DNA from: Engelhardtia mirabilis
GTDB taxonomy: Bacteria > Planctomycetota > UBA1135 > GCA-002686595
DNA: 64,000 nucleotides
NCBI GenBank assembly: GCA_007751255.1
Contig: CP036296.1
Span: 5,394,001 to 5,458,000, forward strand
Reading direction: 5' to 3'
Part shown: piece after piece, positions 55,677 to 64,000 of the stretch
Layout of the letters: each line of letters opens with the position of its first letter
How positions within the stretch are numbered: the first letter of the stretch is position 1
Notes under the pieces: generated by a model
What the model saw: only the letters and a program-made list of their open reading frames with translations
What the model was told of the DNA's origin: nothing
The model's database searches: none
Position numbers and translations under genes: made by a program

Positions 55677-55923
55677 GCATCCGCCGCGAATACGACTGTC
55701 GACAAGGCTGCGATCGAGAACGCTGCCGCAGGGCGCGCGGCAGATTGAATCGTGGCCGCTCGAATCACGACCACTCGATTCACGGCCGTTGGCCTTGCTC
55801 CCTCTATCCGACTACGCGGCGCCCATCCCCGAGCACGCGAGGGCGGTCGTTGCTGCGAGGGCCGCGCGCCGGGGGTCGACAAGGGCCGGCGACGGCCAGG
55901 TGCGGCCGGCGTCGGCACTTGGA

Positions 55924-56988
55924 TCAGCCCTCATCGTCGTCCGCGAAGACGCTGGCGTAGACGTCGAGGTGCTCGATGAAGATGCCCGTGCCACGCGCGA
56001 CGGCGGTCAGTGGGTCGTTGCCGATGCGGGACTGGATCCCCAGGGCGTTGGTGATCGCCGTGTCGATGCCCTGCAACAGGGCACCGCCGCCGACGATCGT
56101 GGCCCCGGAGTCGACCAGATCAGCCGAGATCTCGGGCGGGGCCTCCTCGAGCACCTGGCGAATGGCCTCGCAGATCTGATTGATCGGCTCGGACAGGGCC
56201 TCACGGATCTCGATCGAGTTGATCGTGCACATGCGCGGCAGACCGCTGATCGAGTCGCGACCCTTGACCTCCATCTCGAGCTCGGTGGGAAGTTCCCAGG
56301 CGCTGCCGATGGTGTGCTTGATGCGCTCGGCGGTCTGCTCGCCGATCAAGAGGTTGTGGGCCCGCCGCAGGTGGGCGGCGATGGCGTCGTCCATCTTGTC
56401 CCCGGCCACGCGCAGGGACGTGGCGACGACCGGCTCGGCCAGGGACAGCACGGCGATCTCCGTGGTGCCGCCGCCGATGTCGACGATCAGGCAACCGGTG
56501 GCCTCGGTCACGGGCAGGTCCACCCCGACCGCGGCCGCGATCGGCTCCTCGACCAGGTGCACCTTGCGGGCGCCGGCGCGCTCGGCCGACTGGATCACGG
56601 CCCGGCGCTCCACGGCGGTGATCCCCACCGGGACCGAGATCACGACGCGCGGCTTGACCCACGTGCGGCCCTCGTGGACCCGGTGGATGAAGTACCGCAG
56701 CATCTTCTCCGTCACCTCGAAGTCGGCGATGACCCCGTCGCGCAGGGGACGGATGGCCTCGAACTTGCCAGGCGTCTTGCCCAGCATGGCCTTGGCCTGG
56801 GCCCCCACGGCCATGCCGTTGTTGAGGACCTCGTTGGTCCCCTTGCGGACGGCGACGACGCTGGGCTCATTGAGGATGATCCCGCGACCTCTCACGCAGA
56901 CCAGGGTGTTGGCCGTCCCCAGGTCGATGCCCATGTCCACCGAGAAACGGCCTAGCAGCCACTCCAACGGTTTAATCATGCTGGCCAT
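55924..56988 (-). CDS. mreB: Rod shape-determining protein MreB (bacterial actin)
   Basis: The 354-residue actin-fold ATPase shows VDMGIDLGTANTLVCVRGRG (phosphate-1), IILNEPSVVAVRKGTNEVLN, KPRVVISVPVGITAVERRAV, GCLIVDIGGGTTEIAVLSLA (phosphate-2) and ADLVDSGATIVGGGALLQGI. It forms filaments that guide lateral wall synthesis by the MreC, MreD, RodA and PBP2 proteins encoded downstream. The N terminus includes an amphipathic MASMIKPLEWLLGRF that could bind the membrane. mreB is absent from several planctomycete groups, so its presence implies a rod or elongating lineage. Confidence 0.97.
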   Translation of the reverse strand: MASMIKPLEWLLGRFSVDMGIDLGTANTLVCVRGRGIILNEPSVVAVRKGTNEVLNNGMAVGAQAKAMLGKTPGKFEAIRPLRDGVIADFEVTEKMLRYFIHRVHEGRTWVKPRVVISVPVGITAVERRAVIQSAERAGARKVHLVEEPIAAAVGVDLPVTEATGCLIVDIGGGTTEIAVLSLAEPVVATSLRVAGDKMDDAIAAHLRRAHNLLIGEQTAERIKHTIGSAWELPTELEMEVKGRDSISGLPRMCTINSIEIREALSEPINQICEAIRQVLEEAPPEISADLVDSGATIVGGGALLQGIDTAITNALGIQSRIGNDPLTAVARGTGIFIEHLDVYASVFADDDEG

Positions 56989-57556
56989 GCAGGCTCCCTA
57001 CGCGAGGGTCGTGGTCCCGGAGCTCGCTCCGAGGGTGCGTATGCCGGAAGCGGGGCGCTGGACTCCGCGACCGAAGGCTGCGGCCACCGGCGGCACGACG
57101 ACGCGGTCGTGCATTGACACCGGGTGACCGGTCCGCCCTGACACCCTCGGTCGACGGCGACGCGCGCCGTTCATCGGGGGGGATCCGGGCAGTGGGCGAT
57201 GCCACAGGCGACGCGCGCCGACGGCTATCGAGCCGCAGTCTACGCGACCCGGACCCGGGATCAAGCTGCCGAGGTCGGCCGGCCACAACGAAGCGTCGCA
57301 CCTTGGACGCGCGCCAATGGCGACGCTGCGCGGGAACGGGATCGGATGGCTGGCCTGGAGGAGGTCGCGTCGAAGCGGTCGAATCAGCGGAAGCCCTGAC
57401 GTGAGCCCGAGCTGCGTTCAATGGCAGCAGCGGCGGCCTCCCTGGGGAGACCGCCGCTGCGAGTGCCTGCTCGGCGTCCGGCCGGAGCCGGTTCGGTGTT
57501 CGAAGAATCGCTGACCAGGTCCGATCGGTACGAGGGGCAACCGACCGGGATCCGGA
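56989..57556 (-). other. Gene-free region upstream of mreB
   Basis: These 568 bases should hold the mreB promoter and the terminator of the small membrane protein gene (annotated at 57427). No gene is supported; short open frames lack recognisable content. Confidence 0.35.
57427..57460 (-). terminator. Likely terminator of the small membrane protein transcript
   Basis: A 16-base inverted repeat (57427-57442 with 57445-57460) lies about 100 bases downstream of the stop at 57557. The one mismatch becomes U-G on the minus-strand RNA, matching the direction of that gene. No strong U-tract follows. Confidence 0.6.
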
Positions 57557-57784
57557 TCAGCTCTTGAAGAACACGCCCCCGCCGTAGGTCGTGCCGAGGT
57601 AGTAGTCGACCATCAGACAGGCGGCGATCAGGACGATCGTCGTGACGATCGCGACGGCGCCTTCGATGCCCATTCCGCCGTCGGCGTCAGCCTGGGCGGC
57701 GGACGCGGTCTGGCGACGCGGACCGCTGGAGGCGCGGGTTGCGGTGGAACGGGAGGCGGAACGGTTGGCTTGGCGACGTGCCAT
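57557..57784 (-). CDS. Small single-pass membrane protein
   Basis: The 75-residue product has a Ser/Arg/Thr-rich N-terminal 30 residues, an acidic turn and one membrane helix (AVAIVTTIVLIAACLMVDYY), then YLGTTYGGGVFFKS. The basic N terminus predicts a cytoplasmic N end. Family unknown. It follows the coiled-coil membrane gene by 64 bases on the same strand and may act with it. Confidence 0.55.
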   Translation of the reverse strand: MARRQANRSASRSTATRASSGPRRQTASAAQADADGGMGIEGAVAIVTTIVLIAACLMVDYYLGTTYGGGVFFKS

Positions 57785-57848
57785 GGTCAGGTTCTCTTTC
57801 TGCTCGAGGGGAGCGTCTGCTCGAGGGGATCGGGCTCGTTGAATCCGA

Positions 57849-58706
57849 TCAGAGAGCCGTGGTCGCGTTGTCGCCGACCTGGATAGCGGCGCCGTCGACC
57901 GCGGTGGTCACGACCGCCGTGCACATGTCCTCATCGACGGTCTCGACGCGCACCTTGCCCTTGTAGACCTGGCCGCGGTACACGTCGAAGACCATGCCCC
58001 GGCGGATGCCGAGAGCGCTGCCGGCGTTGATGGCGACGAAGCCGGGGCTCAGGTCCATCCGCACATCGACCACGCTGCGGTCGACGGCCGGCTGCTGGAC
58101 CAGGGTGCCCAGGTCGATGCCACTGAGGGCGGACATGTTCTCGAGGTTGCGCTCGGCGGCGGCCAGGGAGTTGGTCAGGGTCTCGGCGCGAACGGTGACC
58201 GCGGCCAGGTCGGACGCCAGCTTGGCGGCCCGGTCCTCGGCGTCGCGGCGGGCGATCTCAGCGTCGCGCTGGGCGTCCTCGGCGTCTTCCTTGGCCACCA
58301 CGGCGTCGCGAGCCTCCCTGGCCGCGTCGGCCGCGCGGGCATCCGACGCCTCGACCTTGTTGGCCAACAGGTCCAGGCGCTCGTTGTAGCCGCCGAGGCT
58401 GCTGCGCAGCTCGTCGTTGTCCTTCTCGGCGTCGACCAGCTCGTTCTTCTTGGCCGCGAGCTCGGTGGCGTCCTTGCTGGCCGCTTCACGCACTTGGCCG
58501 AGGGTGTCCCGCTGGGCGGCGAGCTCCGCGTTCAACTTCGAGATCTGGCTCTCGAGGTCGTTGCGGGTCTCCGTGTGGGCCTTCTCTTCCTCCAAGTAAC
58601 TCGTCTTGTAGTCCTGGCCAGCCTTCAGGACCTGGGAGGCCCAGCCGAGGAAGGCGCCGGCGAGAAGGAGATTCACCACGATGAGGATTCGTCCGATGCT
58701 GCTCAT
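57849..58706 (-). CDS. Membrane-anchored coiled-coil protein
   Basis: The 285-residue protein has an N-terminal membrane helix (ILIVVNLLLAGAFLGWASQV). A long coiled coil of about 160 residues follows, rich in Ala, Glu, Lys and Asp (AAKKNELVDAEKDNDELRSS, ARREARD-like heptads). A C-terminal beta-rich domain of about 80 residues closes it (GFVAINAGSALGIRRGMVFD, VYRGQVYKGKVRVETVDEDM). The last domain resembles small SH3- or OB-like folds in flagellar and envelope proteins. It lies upstream of the rod-shape operon, so a cell-shape or envelope role is plausible; this is by position only. Confidence 0.65.
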   Translation of the reverse strand: MSSIGRILIVVNLLLAGAFLGWASQVLKAGQDYKTSYLEEEKAHTETRNDLESQISKLNAELAAQRDTLGQVREAASKDATELAAKKNELVDAEKDNDELRSSLGGYNERLDLLANKVEASDARAADAAREARDAVVAKEDAEDAQRDAEIARRDAEDRAAKLASDLAAVTVRAETLTNSLAAAERNLENMSALSGIDLGTLVQQPAVDRSVVDVRMDLSPGFVAINAGSALGIRRGMVFDVYRGQVYKGKVRVETVDEDMCTAVVTTAVDGAAIQVGDNATTAL

Positions 58707-59125
58707 ACCGTCGCTGCGCGGGCTCGAAGTGTCTGGATGGGGGGACGCACGCGAAAGAGATGGGGTCGCGTGCGTTTGGGTCGGCGCGGGCGCATGCCCG
58801 CAGGCCAGGATGCGCTCGAAGCGCTCGGAGTAGCTAGCGCCGGGGCGCTCGAGAGACAGTCAGTCAGTCAGTCGCCGCTCCGTCCGCCTGGTGTCGCCGG
58901 CCGGGCGTTCGCTGCCAGGACACCGTGCGCGGGGCACAGCAGGCAGAGACCGCGGAGAGCCGGGATTGGGGTCAGGCGAGGGAGCCGAAAGAGCGGGGTC
59001 CGAAGGGCGTTCCCGTCCGGCGAGTGGCGCGACTATAGGGAGGCCCCCCGGGGGGGTCAAGCAAGGCGAGAACGCCTGCCGGTCACGTCACTACCGCACC
59101 CGCCCCCCCCGGTCACCGACGTGGC
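58707..59125. other. Gene-free region between lnt and the coiled-coil gene
   Basis: No gene is supported in these 419 bases. The region includes a short AGTC tetranucleotide repeat (58855-58871) and a CCCCCC/GGGGGGG palindrome near 59044-59056 that could form a hairpin between the two transcription units. Confidence 0.35.
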
Positions 59126-60832
59126 TCAGGCTTCTCGCCGCCGACGCGGCAGGGCCAGCAATCCGAGGCCCAAAAGGGCCCAGGCAGACCTCCAGAGGGG
59201 CCGCAGGGCCGCGAAGGGCGTGGACGAGGAGGGGTCGGAGGGCACCGGGACCTGCACCCGCAGGGTGCCCTGGACCTCGCGGTCGTCCCCATCCACCGTA
59301 AGTCGCTCCACCTCCCGTCCGCTCGGATCGATCAGGGCCGAGACCCCTGAGTTGGTGCAGCGGGCGACGCTGCGACCACTCGATACGGCCGCCAGGCGCG
59401 TGAAGGCGATCATCTGGTCGAGCTCGATCGAGCGCCGGTACCAGGCCTCGTTCGACAGCACCACGTGGAAGTCCACGTCACCCGGAAAGGACTCGATGAA
59501 GGCGTTGTCGAAGCAGATCGCCTGCCCCATGCGCCAGGCCCGGCCCTGGCGGTCCTCGAAGGTCAGCGAGGTGGTTGGCGCCGAGGCGAAGTCCGGGATG
59601 TAGCGGGCCATCGCGTACATCGCGCGCCGGATGGGTTCGAAGCGCTCGAAGCCGAAGGTCGTCTCCCCCAGGGGTACGAGGTGCGTCTTCGCCGCGGTCG
59701 CGCGCTGGCCGTCCGGCGTCCACAGGCAGGCGACGTTGAAGCGGCGCAGGCGTCCACCCTGTGGGCGCCACTCCTCGATTCCGCCCAGGAACGAGGTCCC
59801 CGGCATCAAAGCCGCGCCACCGGCGAAGCCGCCGATGCGGTCGCCGAAGACCATGTCGCGCACCCACAGGCGCTGGTACTGCTCGTGCATGAGGTCGAAC
59901 CACTTGGACGGTTCCCCACGCTCCGCCTGCCAGGAGTCGAACTCGGCTCCCCCCGCGGCGGCCTCGACCGCTTCGGGCGAGGCGATCTCGAAGCGCACCA
60001 TGGTCTCCGACCAGACCACCAGGTCGACCGGCCCCGCCGCCTGCCCCGCGCGGCTCAGCAGCACCTGCTCGCGCATGATCGACTGGTCGTCGGGGTCCAA
60101 CTGCTTGCGGGCCTGGGAGAGGCCCGGCTGGACCAGGAGCAGGGTCGGCCCGGGCTCGGTGGCCGGCGCGGGCACGATCCGGGCCAGGGCCAGGCCCGCG
60201 ACAAGGGCGAGGATTCCGCCGCCGAACTCGACCACGGCCCGGTTGCGATGACGCTCCACCAGGGCGCGCCAGGCTCCACTCAGTCCGGCCGCGGCGGCCA
60301 CCACCACGAAGCCCAGCCCCGCCGGACCGATCACCCGGGCGCAGCCCAACAGCGGCTCGAAGTCGACCACGCAGTGGGCCAGGCGCACCCACCCCATGCC
60401 GAAGGGCGGCTCGATCAGGTCGCGCAGGGTCTCGAGCGAGGTCCAGGCCAGGGAAGCCGCCAGGAAGATCGGCAGGCGGCGCGCCAGGGCCCGAGCCAGG
60501 GAGCCGGCCGCGGCCATGTAGAGGCCCATGCCGATCCCTGCCGGGGGCACGACGAAGGGCGAGATGTACGCCAGCCAATGCATCAGGCCGCCCATCGCGA
60601 GGGCTGCCGCCAGCCACTCGACGAGGAAGGCGCGCCGTCCAGGCCGCACCGCCGCCCCGCTCCACAGGACCATGGCCACGAAGGCCAAGAGGGGCGCGCC
60701 CGCGGGTTTCAGGACCCCGGGCGAGGCCAAGACGAAGGCCCCCCAGGCCGGGAACACGAACCAAGCCCGCCGCCACGGACCGAGGTCCGGGAGGGGCGGC
60801 GGCTGACTCCGGTCGCTGGGCTGGGTCTCCAC
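59126..60832 (-). CDS. lnt: Apolipoprotein N-acyltransferase
   Basis: Lnt adds the third acyl chain to outer-membrane lipoproteins. The GTG at 60832 lies eight bases after the moeA stop and gives 568 residues; the open frame upstream overlaps moeA. The N-terminal half has several membrane helices. The nitrilase-like catalytic domain shows the triad: Glu in DLVVWSETMVRFE, Lys in TAAKTHLVPLGETTFGFERF, and Cys in GQAICFDNAFIESFPGDVDF. RSVARCTNSGVSALIDPSGR is the usual C-terminal motif. It supports a diderm envelope with triacylated lipoproteins, consistent with the several lipoproteins in this window. Confidence 0.93.
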   Translation of the reverse strand: METQPSDRSQPPPLPDLGPWRRAWFVFPAWGAFVLASPGVLKPAGAPLLAFVAMVLWSGAAVRPGRRAFLVEWLAAALAMGGLMHWLAYISPFVVPPAGIGMGLYMAAAGSLARALARRLPIFLAASLAWTSLETLRDLIEPPFGMGWVRLAHCVVDFEPLLGCARVIGPAGLGFVVVAAAAGLSGAWRALVERHRNRAVVEFGGGILALVAGLALARIVPAPATEPGPTLLLVQPGLSQARKQLDPDDQSIMREQVLLSRAGQAAGPVDLVVWSETMVRFEIASPEAVEAAAGGAEFDSWQAERGEPSKWFDLMHEQYQRLWVRDMVFGDRIGGFAGGAALMPGTSFLGGIEEWRPQGGRLRRFNVACLWTPDGQRATAAKTHLVPLGETTFGFERFEPIRRAMYAMARYIPDFASAPTTSLTFEDRQGRAWRMGQAICFDNAFIESFPGDVDFHVVLSNEAWYRRSIELDQMIAFTRLAAVSSGRSVARCTNSGVSALIDPSGREVERLTVDGDDREVQGTLRVQVPVPSDPSSSTPFAALRPLWRSAWALLGLGLLALPRRRREA

Positions 60833-60840
60833 GCTGGCGT

Positions 60841-62067
60841 CTATCCGCGGCCGAGGGGCCGGTAGTCGATCGTCTGGCCTTCTTCGACCCGTTCGTCCGC
60901 GGGCAGCACCGCCAGGGCCTCGGCGTGGATCACCGTGACGATGTCCGCCGAGCCCTTCCAATCCAGGGGCACCAGGCGCTCGCGGCCATCGGCATCCTGC
61001 TCCAGCCGGCAGGGGTAGTTGAGCTGGCGGTCGCCGGCGTCGCGGGCGGGCCCGGACCAGACGGCGCGGCGCAGGCGCTCCTGGGTCCCCGCGCCCGTCT
61101 CGCCACCCAGGCGCGCCAGGGCCGGTCGCACGAACGCCTCGAGGCCCAGCAGGGCCGAGACGGGGTTGCCCGGCAGGCCGAGCACCGGCTTGGGTCCGCG
61201 CATCCCGAACCAGATCGGCTTGCCCGGCTTGACCGCGACCTTGTGGAGCACCGGCTCGACGCCGAGCTTCTCGAACGTCTTGCCCACCAGGTCGTACTTG
61301 CCCATCGAGACGCCGCCGGTGGTGATCAGCGCGTCGGAGGACTCCAACGCGCGCCCGAAGTCGCGCTCGAGCAGGGCCTCGTCGTCGGGGACGATGCCTA
61401 CCTCGAGCACCTCGTGAAACAGCTCGAAGCAGCGGTGCGCGAGGAACAGGGTGTTGCCCTCGCGGATCTGCCCCTTCTGGGGTTTGACCCAGGCGGGCAC
61501 GAGTTCGTCACCGGTGGTCAGGATCGACACGCGCACCGGCCGGAATACGGACACCGGATGGGCTCCGATGGCGGCCAAGACCGAAACGTCGACCGGCGTC
61601 AGGCGCCGGCCGGGGGCGAGCACCTGCGCCCCCTCGGCCAGGATGTCGGCGCGCGCCTGCACGTGCTGCCCCGCGCGCGCGGAGTCGAGCAGCCGCACGC
61701 GGTTGCCCTGGCGCGAGGTGCGCTCGATCATCACGACCGCGTCGCACTCGTCGGGGACCTCGGCGCCGGTGTAGATCTCGATGCAGTTGCCGGGCAACAC
61801 CAGCCCCTCGAAGGGCGCGCCGGCCTTGGCCTCGCCGCAGCAGTTGAGCTGGATCGAGCCGTCGTCCAACTTGGGCCCGTCGAAGTCCGCCGAGCGCACC
61901 GCGAAACCGTCCATCATCGCGCGCCGGAAGGGCGGCATGTCGATGTCGGAGACGGCGGGCTTGGCGAGGACCCGGCCGGCGGCGTGGGTCAGGGGCATCT
62001 CGTCCACGTCGCCGATCGGTTCGATCGTGGCGAGGATCTGAGCCAGGGCTTGCGAAGGGGTCAGCAT
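60841..62067 (-). CDS. moeA: Molybdopterin molybdenumtransferase MoeA
   Basis: MoeA inserts molybdate into adenylylated molybdopterin to complete the molybdenum cofactor. The 408-residue protein has AAGRVLAKPAVSDIDMPPFR, RAMMDGFAVRSADF, ADILAEGAQVLAPGRRLTPV, VSILTTGDELVPAWVKPQKG, DALITTGGVSMGKYDLVGKT and KPVLGLPGNPVSALLGLEAF, all family motifs in the right order. It is followed by lnt after eight bases; the two are functionally unrelated but probably co-transcribed. Confidence 0.95.
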   Translation of the reverse strand: MLTPSQALAQILATIEPIGDVDEMPLTHAAGRVLAKPAVSDIDMPPFRRAMMDGFAVRSADFDGPKLDDGSIQLNCCGEAKAGAPFEGLVLPGNCIEIYTGAEVPDECDAVVMIERTSRQGNRVRLLDSARAGQHVQARADILAEGAQVLAPGRRLTPVDVSVLAAIGAHPVSVFRPVRVSILTTGDELVPAWVKPQKGQIREGNTLFLAHRCFELFHEVLEVGIVPDDEALLERDFGRALESSDALITTGGVSMGKYDLVGKTFEKLGVEPVLHKVAVKPGKPIWFGMRGPKPVLGLPGNPVSALLGLEAFVRPALARLGGETGAGTQERLRRAVWSGPARDAGDRQLNYPCRLEQDADGRERLVPLDWKGSADIVTVIHAEALAVLPADERVEEGQTIDYRPLGRG

Positions 62068-63595
62068 GGGCGCGGGGCGGGTTTGGGGGGCGAAGAGTCT
62101 AACGGGGCGGAGCTCGGGACCCGGCGGGTCGCCGCCGCGGACTTCGCCGCCGGACGAGCGTCGCCGGTGGGCGAGACCAGAGATCGGGTCGGCGAGCTTC
62201 GACAGACCTGGGACCTGCGCGCCCGTGAGTGGGATTGCCTCCGACTTGTCCTGTCAGCCCTGGTCAGGAGACCTTCCCGATCGAGCTTGGCGCCCCCATC
62301 GCCCTGTTCACCCTGACCTGCGTCGCGGCCGGCCGAGCGGTGCTCGTCGTCGACGGCAGTCCCGGGATCGTCGGCGTCATCCCGAGCGCCCAGGGGGCCA
62401 TCGACGTAGGACGTCCGGGCGACACCATCGCGGCACGGCCGAGCAGCTTCCACTCGGCAACGATGGTCTGGAAGTCGCTGACCCAGTTCGGCGTCCGCGG
62501 CTCGGACGGGACCGTCCCGCAGCTCGCCAGCGTCATGGTCGACGCCCCGGCGGCGGGCGGGCAGTTGGCGGTGTCGAGGCTCACCGTGACCGACGGGCCC
62601 GTGGTCGCGACTCGCAGCGCGGGCGGCGCGTCGACCTGCGTGATCGACTCGACTTCGGTGAGCCAGGGATTCACGGCCCAGGACCGGGTCGCTGCGGTGC
62701 GCCTGTCGGGCTCGACGATCCGCGAGGATCGGCCTCCTCGACGACTCTCTTCGGCGGTCGAAGCCGTCAAGCGGAGCCTGGTGATCCAGGAGGCCGGCCG
62801 AGCAGGGCCATCCGGAGCATGGAGGGAGATCGCCAGGCGTCGTTGTGGGCCGTGGCACGAGCTCGAAACTCTCTACCAGCCGCACCACGGTTCGAAGCAC
62901 GGCCTCCCAGCATGCCGACGACACCTCGCCCACCCGTCAGCCGCCGACCTGTGCCCCACGGCCGCATCGCCCGCGATCGACGGGGACCTACCGGCCTGCA
63001 TGCCCCTTCCGGGCGAGCTCGACCTGGATGGCGCAACGCGCGTCCAGGGCGACACAGCGGACCTGGGTCGCGACGAGACGTCGCCCTGCGGTCCGCGGGC
63101 GACGCGCACCCGAGCGGAGCGGGGGGCCGCGTCGACGGACTCCCCGGTTCGTCTCGGGTCCCGGTGCCGCGCAATGACAGGGGTCGCCCAGAGACCGGCC
63201 GCTCGAGGATCGGTCCCCAGGCGGGCCAGATCGCGGGCTCTGCTCCTGCGCCGGGGGACCGCGAGCACCGGGGACGGTAAGCTCCCGCCCCGGTTTCTCC
63301 GCGTGCGTCCGAACCGGGTCGGCGGGCGAACTCCACCCGGAGGTCGGATGGCCCCGCCCGCAGGCCGGGCGAGGAATAGGGTCGGACGGGAACCGTAAGG
63401 TCGTCGTCTCCGTAAGCCTGGTCAGCGGCGCGAGCTGTGCGATCGGTCCTGCGCCGGGACAGACGCGGCCGCGCCCGAGTGGGCTGCCGCAGTCGCCCAC
63501 TGAACGCGCCCCCTGGGCACCCGACCGCGCCCCACGCCCCTGCCTCCGTCGGTGTCCCCGCCGGCGGCCCGATCCTACCTCGCCTCCCCGTGCCG
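62068..63595. other. Gene-poor region between moeA and the efflux adaptor
   Basis: Apart from the beta-helix fragment at 62229-62720, I see no supported gene in these 1.5 kb. The part from 62720 to 63590 has long open frames on both strands, but none shows protein-like composition or motifs. The promoter of the adaptor gene must lie near its 3' end. Confidence 0.35.
62229..62720 (+). pseudogene. Decayed fragment of a parallel beta-helix protein
   Basis: One plus-strand frame reads LVVDGSPGIVGVIPSAQGAI, DVGRPGDTIAARPSSFHSAT and LAVSRLTVTDGPVVATRSAG, then VSQGFTAQDRVAAVRLSGST. This resembles the VVD..G ... AaxPGDTIlvRPG opening and repeated strand turns of secreted right-handed beta-helix proteins common in planctomycetes. 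No signal peptide or proper start precedes it, and the pattern is lost after about 62720 although the frame stays open. I read it as a degraded remnant. The opposite strand is also open, so the call is tentative. Confidence 0.3.
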
Positions 63596-64000
63596 ATGCT
63601 CCACAGTCGCCCCCCCCGCCAGGACCCGTCCAGCTCCAGCCTGAGGGGGTCGATCGCGGCGGCCTCGTTGACCCTCATCGTGGCCCTCGCGGGATGCACC
63701 AAGGGGCAGGAGCGCAGCCCCGAAGTCTCGGCCGCCGCCGACCAGGGCATGCGCGAGCGCCAGGCAGCGCGGGTCGTGACCATCCCCGTGGCGCGGCGCG
63801 AGATGGTGCGCCTGCTCGAGACCACCAGCGTGGTCGAGTCGGAGACCGAGATCGACGTGGTGCCCCGCGCGTCCGGGCTGGTGACCCACGTGCTCGTTGA
63901 AGAGGGCGACGAAGTCGAGGCCGGTCAGGTCCTGGCGCGGCTCGACTCGCGCGAGGAGACCATGGCCCTGCGCGACTCGCAGATCGCCCTGGAGGAGGCC
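63596..64000 (+). CDS. RND efflux periplasmic adaptor lipoprotein (HlyD/MFP family), partial
   Basis: The ATG at 63596 opens a signal with a lipobox (LTLIVALAGC). The visible 135 residues continue with RVVTIPVARREMVRLLETTS, VVESETEIDVVPRASGLVTH and VLVEEGDEVEAGQVLARLDS, the biotinyl-lipoyl-like strand pair of membrane-fusion proteins that link an inner-membrane RND pump to an outer-membrane channel. The gene runs off the window, so the coiled-coil hairpin and beta-barrel parts are not seen. The partner pump gene is expected downstream. Confidence 0.88.
   Translation, partial: MLHSRPPRQDPSSSSLRGSIAAASLTLIVALAGCTKGQERSPEVSAAADQGMRERQAARVVTIPVARREMVRLLETTSVVESETEIDVVPRASGLVTHVLVEEGDEVEAGQVLARLDSREETMALRDSQIALEEA

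Noticed and set aside
62264-62770. Minus-strand ORF opposite the beta-helix fragment
   Set aside because: Both strands have equal third-position GC because of frame register; only the plus strand shows a recognisable sequence pattern.

Overview
The window is GC-rich bacterial DNA with about 50 genes on both strands. The content suggests a planctomycete-like organism. The clues are ECF sigma factors with very long C-terminal extensions, many secreted proteins with carboxypeptidase-regulatory-like or TPR domains, a tandem pair of DUF4870 proteins, a bacterial microcompartment (BMC) operon, and little Shine-Dalgarno signal with frequent GTG/TTG starts. KdsA, Lnt and a secretin point to a diderm envelope with lipopolysaccharide-type sugar and lipoproteins. 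This placement is an inference from gene content, not from a marker search.

Layout. 1-9365: a secreted carboxypeptidase-regulatory-like protein, a secreted propeller protein, and two tandem membrane-tethered ECF sigma factors. 9366-11885: kdsA, an IscU-like protein, then a gene-poor stretch with a c-di-GMP-I riboswitch, a hairpin-dense region and 64-bp tandem repeats. 11886-17694 (minus): a FliA/WhiG-type sigma factor, ybeY-phoH, cdsA-uppS and purA. 17974-23882 (minus): type II/IV secretion-like genes (a small secreted protein, a secretin, GspK) running into hydantoinase B. 24677-27562 (minus): rpsO-pnp. 28024-32134: two lipoproteins. 32524-38258 (plus): two TPR proteins, a crotonase and a DHH-like protein. 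38367-43472: an ATPase, a GNAT domain with a lipoprotein signal, nested mobile elements (an IS630 copy next to a perfect MITE), an MFS transporter and two DUF4870 proteins.

43592-47799 (minus) is a compact BMC operon: two hexameric shell proteins, a CoA-acylating aldehyde dehydrogenase with a long Cys-rich tail, two different tandem-domain (trimeric) shell proteins, and a 90-residue accessory protein. No pentamer vertex gene, PduL or alcohol dehydrogenase lies in the window. The shell set resembles that remembered from Haliangium ochraceum rather than the fucose/rhamnose BMC typical of planctomycetes.

48415-58706 (minus) holds the rod-shape and cell-wall elongation operon mreB-mreC-mreD-mrdA-rodA, flanked by unknown membrane or coiled-coil proteins. 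The PBP2 (mrdA) is about 1070 residues and carries a canonical EF-hand loop. 59126-62067 (minus) is moeA-lnt. The last 1.9 kb contains a decayed beta-helix gene fragment and the start of an RND efflux adaptor lipoprotein that runs off the window.

The most unusual items are the c-di-GMP riboswitch heading a structured, apparently non-coding region; the paired sigma factors fused through a membrane segment to carboxypeptidase-regulatory-like domains; mariner-like MITE termini at TAG stop codons; the BMC operon; and the EF-hand PBP2.
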